Assembly (NCBI GenBank): GCA_026936335.1
Contig: JAPMXV010000037.1
Coordinates: forward strand, 1 to 64,000
From: Mantamonas sphyraenae
Lineage: Eukaryota > CRuMs > Mantamonadidae
Reading direction: 5' to 3'
Length of the DNA stretch: 64,000 nucleotides
The position numbers and the translations under genes were made by a program. The notes under the pieces are model-generated. The model worked only from the letters and a program-made list of their open reading frames with translations, made no database searches and was not told the origin of the DNA. This document shows positions 60,278 through 64,000 of this stretch, in pieces; positions within the stretch are counted from its first letter, which is position 1, and every line of letters starts with the position of its first letter.

Positions 60278-61873
60278 CTACTCCCAGGCGTTCCAGGTGT
60301 CCACCATAGTGGACACGGAGCGCTCGGTGTTCATGGCATCCATGAGAAACTCTTGGTTCTGGTGTTGCTCGTACTGATCCATCATCGACAACGGGGACGT
60401 GGTCGAGGTGGGCGACGACGCAAACGAGGCGTTGGCAGTGTCGGAAGTGTCGAAATAATCGAGGGAAGCCTCGGCTGCCTGGTGGGACAGCGAAAGGAGG
60501 GAGCGCGGGAACTGCGCTCGGCCAGACTTGTTGCTGTACAGGGTGTTGGGCGAGTCCTGGTCCTGCATGTCCATGGGATCCTGGTCATGCAGCATCATGG
60601 CTGCGGCTGCTGCGGCTGCGCTCACAGAATGGATGGTGTTTCCACTGCTGCTGTTGCTGCTGCTGCTGTTGCCGCCCGTGTCCGAGCCCACAGAGGCACT
60701 CGAGTCGAGCATCTCTGTTTCGTCGGACATTTGCGACGACACACTCATCACGGAGCTCATCGACACCGTGGACGAGTCGGACACGTTGCGCTGGTGAGAG
60801 CGTCGTGCCGATCCGCTGCGGTAGGTCGACGGGTGTGTGTTGTGGTGCGCCGCTTCCTTGTTGTCCTGCAGATGGTGATGGAGCTCGTCCATCTGCGAAT
60901 GCTGCGCCATCAGCTGGTCGCGCAGGGCAGAGATTGTCTGTTGCGAACGTTCCAGCTGTGCCACAAGCTCGGCCTTCTTCATAGAGCTGACCTTGAGCTT
61001 GGACGGCGCCGTACCGGACATCGCTGCAAGGGCGGCAGACGACGGCGCGGACGACAGCAAAGACGTGGAAAGGGACTTGTTGGCGGAAGATGCAGCACCA
61101 ATGTTGGAGCCGTGGTTGCTGCGCCCTCCACCGTTGGAGTGCTGCGTGATGGAGCTCACCACGCGCGACACGGCGGCCAGGTCGGTTGCGCCTCCAGCAG
61201 CCTCCAGGAACGCATCATGCTGCGCCTGGTGGTTGTTGCCCGTGTCATTGTAGATTGCGCGGCAGACGTCGATAAACAGGCTCATCTTGTCCTTGAGAGG
61301 CATGGACGAGCCCGAATTCAGACGCAGCCGCTTCGCCGCCTGGGCGAGCGAGTCTACGTCCATGTCTGCCTCGCTGACAGCAGAGCCACGGCTGCTCTCG
61401 TACGGTACGGCTCCAGCCTTGGCCGAAGATGCACCGTGCGAGCTGCTACCGCCGCCGCTGCTGCTGCCCGAGGTCGAATCCTCGGTGTCCGTCGAGCGCG
61501 TGCGCGAGCGCTTGCGCTTCGACTTGACCGGGATTCGCAGCTCGCCGGGGCCAAAGTAGCCTTCCTCCTTTGGCAGTACATACACCAGTTCCGGGTCGGT
61601 CTTGCGACCTTGCCTTTTGAAAAAGTGTTTGCCGACGCAGCTGTCGAAGCGTTCAAAGTACAGGTACGTTTCGCGGTCGTCACACGGCGCGCCAGTACGG
61701 AGAATGGCGTAGTCGCGCATGACCTTGCGCTTGTCGTAGATGCGGAAGCCGGTGCCGTTGCTGTCCTCGAAAAACTCGATTCCGGGGAACTGCTGGTCGC
61801 CGGCCACCTTTTGCAGCCACGGCAGAACGTGAACGCGTTTGGTTTTCTCCCTCTTGCCAGTGGTCTTGCTCAT
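60278..61873 (-). CDS. Putative winged-helix DNA-binding protein with disordered Ser-rich C-terminus
   Basis: An intronless 531-aa ORF with ATG at 61873. Residues about 12-115 form a compact, conserved-looking domain: VHVLPWLQKVAGD, PGIEFFED, GTGFRIYDKRKVMRDYAIL, then ETYLYFERFDS. A helix with PWL, a PGI strand, an FRI strand and an aromatic recognition-type helix recalls IRF, ETS or HSF winged-helix domains. I cannot assign it to any of them. A basic stretch (SKRKRSRTRS, about 120-130) looks like a nuclear signal. A leucine-rich coiled coil (about 300-340: AELVAQLERSQQTISALRDQL) could dimerise the protein. The remainder is Ser/Asn/His-rich and disordered, as in transcriptional regulators. 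The function is inferred only. Confidence 0.7.
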   Translation of the reverse strand: MSKTTGKREKTKRVHVLPWLQKVAGDQQFPGIEFFEDSNGTGFRIYDKRKVMRDYAILRTGAPCDDRETYLYFERFDSCVGKHFFKRQGRKTDPELVYVLPKEEGYFGPGELRIPVKSKRKRSRTRSTDTEDSTSGSSSGGGSSSHGASSAKAGAVPYESSRGSAVSEADMDVDSLAQAAKRLRLNSGSSMPLKDKMSLFIDVCRAIYNDTGNNHQAQHDAFLEAAGGATDLAAVSRVVSSITQHSNGGGRSNHGSNIGAASSANKSLSTSLLSSAPSSAALAAMSGTAPSKLKVSSMKKAELVAQLERSQQTISALRDQLMAQHSQMDELHHHLQDNKEAAHHNTHPSTYRSGSARRSHQRNVSDSSTVSMSSVMSVSSQMSDETEMLDSSASVGSDTGGNSSSSNSSSGNTIHSVSAAAAAAAMMLHDQDPMDMQDQDSPNTLYSNKSGRAQFPRSLLSLSHQAAEASLDYFDTSDTANASFASSPTSTTSPLSMMDQYEQHQNQEFLMDAMNTERSVSTMVDTWNAWE

Positions 61874-62927
61874 GGTTGGTAAGCGGCTTCGGGATGAGAT
61901 GGGGCTTGTTGGGGTTGTTGTTGTCTCCAGTGGAGTGGGTGTTGGTTTCTGGGTTGGGGGTCGAAAGATGGCCCTTTTTTTTCGCAGTGTTGCGCAGAAA
62001 CGAGGTCGAATGGGGTCGAACGGGTAGGATTCAGATGTCACGCGAGGTTGCTAGAGATGCGTACGACGTCTGTTCTCTCTCTGGGGACAGCGGGTGGTGC
62101 TCAGACCAATCGGGAATCGATTTGGGGGGGTGCTTTTCGCAGGTGTGGGCGGATGGAAAGAGCGCAAGGGATGCGTTTTTTTCCGGGGCCAAGGTGCGGG
62201 TTTTCCTCCGACGAAATAGGCGCTTGAGCGTTTCAAATGCGTACTCCAATCGGAAAGCGTTGCTTGCTGGCTGTCTGTCGGGCGCACAAAGACGATCTCA
62301 CAATCAAGTGGCTTCGGTGTGCGGCTGCAGAAAGCGTGGGAACTACTGGATGCGTTTCTGCAAGAAACGGAAAAGATGCACACAGTGCACGCACGCACGT
62401 GTCAGTCCATTCTGCTCCGTCAAACACAGCCCACCTTCTTTGCTACTGTGCTATGCATGCTGCACGCGTGCGCATGTCTATGCTGCACCCTCCAAACGCC
62501 GTGCGCTGGCGTCTGCTCGCTCCATGTACGTACCTTTTTTTCGCGTTGCGAGGTTTGGTCGTGTTTCCTTTCGTACACAAAAACGGGTTGATGTTCTGAT
62601 AGGCGGCAAGCGGGGCTATGAGAACAGTTGTTGTGGTACGGTGTCAAAGAAAACTCAGAAACGGCAGTAGACGATTCTCGGTGTAGTTTGGTCTGGGTCG
62701 TCTCCGCTCGCGCATCCGCATCCGCACCCGTTTGATGGCCCAGTCACCGTCACTGCCGCACCATTCCAGACAAGACGATACCCTTGCTGTACACCTGCAA
62801 CTGCCAGCTCCGAAACGCCTCTCGTCCACCCGTCCTGCAACAAGGCCTCTCCGTTCCGAAAGCGCCCCCGCGTCCAGACCATCATCAGCAGCACACACTC
62901 CACACACTTTGTTCACACCCGTCTCGC
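61874..62927. other. Long divergent intergenic region
   Basis: At 1,054 bp this is the largest gene-free gap in the window, between the putative winged-helix gene (minus) and GPHR (plus). I see no convincing ORF or RNA gene. There are T-rich runs near 61975, 62176 and 62537 and CACGTG-containing GCACGCACGTGT near 62392. Its size, compared with the usual 40-190 bp here, suggests an extended promoter or 5' UTR introns on one side. Confidence 0.5.
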
Positions 62928-64000
62928 ATGCTCGACACGGACGTCCTTCTGGACGTGGCCCTCACACTCTGTACCCAGGCCGTCTTCTTTGGCTTTGCTC
63001 TTTGGTTCTTTCGCCGGGTCCTCTTTAAAGATTACGAGGTACACTGCGCCATGGCCATCCTGTTCGCACACCACACTGCATTCCCACCATTTCAACGCCC
63101 GTTCTCTTCCCCTTTTCGCCCTTTGGTCTCTCCCCGCCCCTCACACATCCCCCGTAACCTTTCCCGCCTCCCCGGTTTCCCCAACACACACACATCTCAC
63201 AACAGGTCAACAATCCGCTCGTGCAATTCCTCTTTGCAATTGTGTTTTCTGTCTCTGTGGGCATGTTTGAGCTCATTATCTTTGAGATCCTCGGCATTTT
63301 CTCCTCGCAGTCAGTTACCTCGTCCACCACGCTGTGACGTGGCACCAACTCCCTCCACACCTTCCCCTTACCCGTGCATACCGTCGCCACCCGTGACCAC
63401 TGCTAACATCATCCACACACACCGCATACCACTCACTTAGGTCTCGCCAGCTCCTGTGGGACATCAACCTTGGGCTCATGCTCCTCCAAGTCCTCCTCCT
63501 CCTCCCGTTCTACATCTTCTTCCTCTTTCTCACCAGCAAGGGCTGGCGCAAGCGCACCTCTCTCCTCTGCTCCCTGCTGTTTGAAGCTTTCTTCCTCTAT
63601 CTCTTTGAAAAGGTGGCCGATCCCTTCCCCATCATGGCTGAGGAGCGCGCAGACTTTATGACGCGTGGCCTCGGCCGTGTAGGCGTCATCGGCGTCACCA
63701 CCATGGCTGTTCTCTCCGGGTACGGTGCAGTCACCTCTCCCTATCGCTATCTCTCCTATTTCCTGCGCGAAATCAAAGACGAGGACGTGCTCGCCATCCA
63801 GAACCGCATTGGCTACGCCGCTGACCGCATCTGCACAAAGAAGAAGCGCATGGTGGTAAGTTGGAGCAACAGGAAGCCATGTGGTCCCCATTCCTTCCCC
63901 CTCAAAGCTCACGTGTGGCCCCCCGTTTGCAGTTCCTCCGCCACCAGCTCTCTGAGCGCGGCTCCTCCGCCATGGGCAAGACGCAGAATTGGAGCGTGCG
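62928..64000 (+). CDS. GPHR: Golgi pH regulator/GPHR family membrane protein (partial, runs off the right edge)
   Basis: Exons 62928-63038, 63206-63309, 63441-63855 and 63933 onward are all in phase; the gene continues past 64000. GPHR is a polytopic anion channel of the Golgi needed for luminal acidification (plant homologues are GTG1/2). Diagnostic segments are FFGFALWFFRRVLFKDYE at the N-terminus, FELIIFEILGIFSS, VADPFPIM, RVGVIGVTTMAVLSGYGAV and YLSYFLREIKDEDVLAIQ, followed by KKKRM. About five membrane helices are visible before the edge. The second donor is the weak GTCAGT, fixed by phase. Confidence 0.94.

Noticed and set aside
59739-60377. Plus-strand ORF with a hydrophobic segment opposite the stathmin-like gene
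   Set aside because: It overlaps the minus-strand exon in antisense and has no conserved motif; the hydrophobic run is short and isolated.

Overview
This window is the left end of a eukaryotic chromosome. It opens with about 23 uninterrupted CCCTAA units (TTAGGG-type telomere) and then passes directly into densely packed protein-coding genes. GT-AG introns, all three standard stop codons, actin, TBP, cytochrome c, HSP70 and a 4,249-residue DNA-PKcs show a nuclear genome using the standard code. A CFAP263/CCDC113 ciliary coiled-coil gene indicates an organism that builds a flagellum. Together with a ferlin, a DNA-PKcs, a TmcB-like membrane protein, a PCIF1-like cap methyltransferase and a GPHR, this suggests a free-living flagellated protist. 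The mix would suit a unicellular relative of animals and fungi or a similar lineage, but I cannot name the clade from sequence alone.

Layout. 1-141 telomere. 414-3982 subtelomeric gene encoding an A-B-A-B repeat protein of unknown family. 4116-8498 large protein with acidic tracts and about eight predicted beta-grasp modules. 8538-14836 (minus) TmcB-like polytopic protein. 14880-16849 (minus) acyl-CoA dehydrogenase. 16936-17665 (minus) glycine cleavage H protein. 17745-21669 (plus) P4-ATPase flippase. 21740-34792 (minus) DNA-PKcs. 34978-35945 (minus) PDCD5. 35996-36946 (plus) methyltransferase. 37079-37585 (plus) MTFP1/MTP18. 37624-43164 (minus) ferlin. 43227-47672 (plus) glycine-rich membrane protein. 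47761-49398 (minus) CFAP263. 49394-51061 (minus) PCIF1-like protein. 51246-52315 (plus) TBP. 52688-53815 (minus) actin. 54067-55259 (minus) PTP-like pseudophosphatase. 55409-55986 (plus) cytochrome c. 56384-58378 (minus) HSP70. 58996-59855 (minus) stathmin-like protein. 60278-61873 (minus) possible winged-helix regulator. 62928 to past the right edge (plus) GPHR.

Genome style. Gaps between genes are often only 38-190 bp. Divergent pairs (H protein/flippase, PDCD5/methyltransferase, ferlin/glycine-rich protein, PCIF1/TBP, phosphatase/cytochrome c) have start codons 50-185 bp apart and probably share promoters. Introns are few, concentrated at the 5' ends of genes, and usually carry a CTGAC branch-point-like motif a short distance before the 3' AG. 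Exon boundaries given here were chosen by matching splice sites, reading phase and family conservation; they are inferred, not transcript-verified.

The genes are mainly unrelated housekeeping functions: lipid and membrane handling (flippase, ferlin, GPHR, TmcB-like), mitochondria (H protein, MTFP1, cytochrome c, perhaps the ACAD), nucleus and RNA (DNA-PKcs, TBP, PCIF1, PDCD5) and cytoskeleton/cilium (actin, stathmin-like, CFAP263). I see no mobile element, CRISPR array, tRNA or rRNA. The least explained items are the subtelomeric repeat protein, the beta-grasp array protein, the Cys-to-Ser phosphatase homologue, and two genes whose start codon sits at or across the first exon-intron junction.
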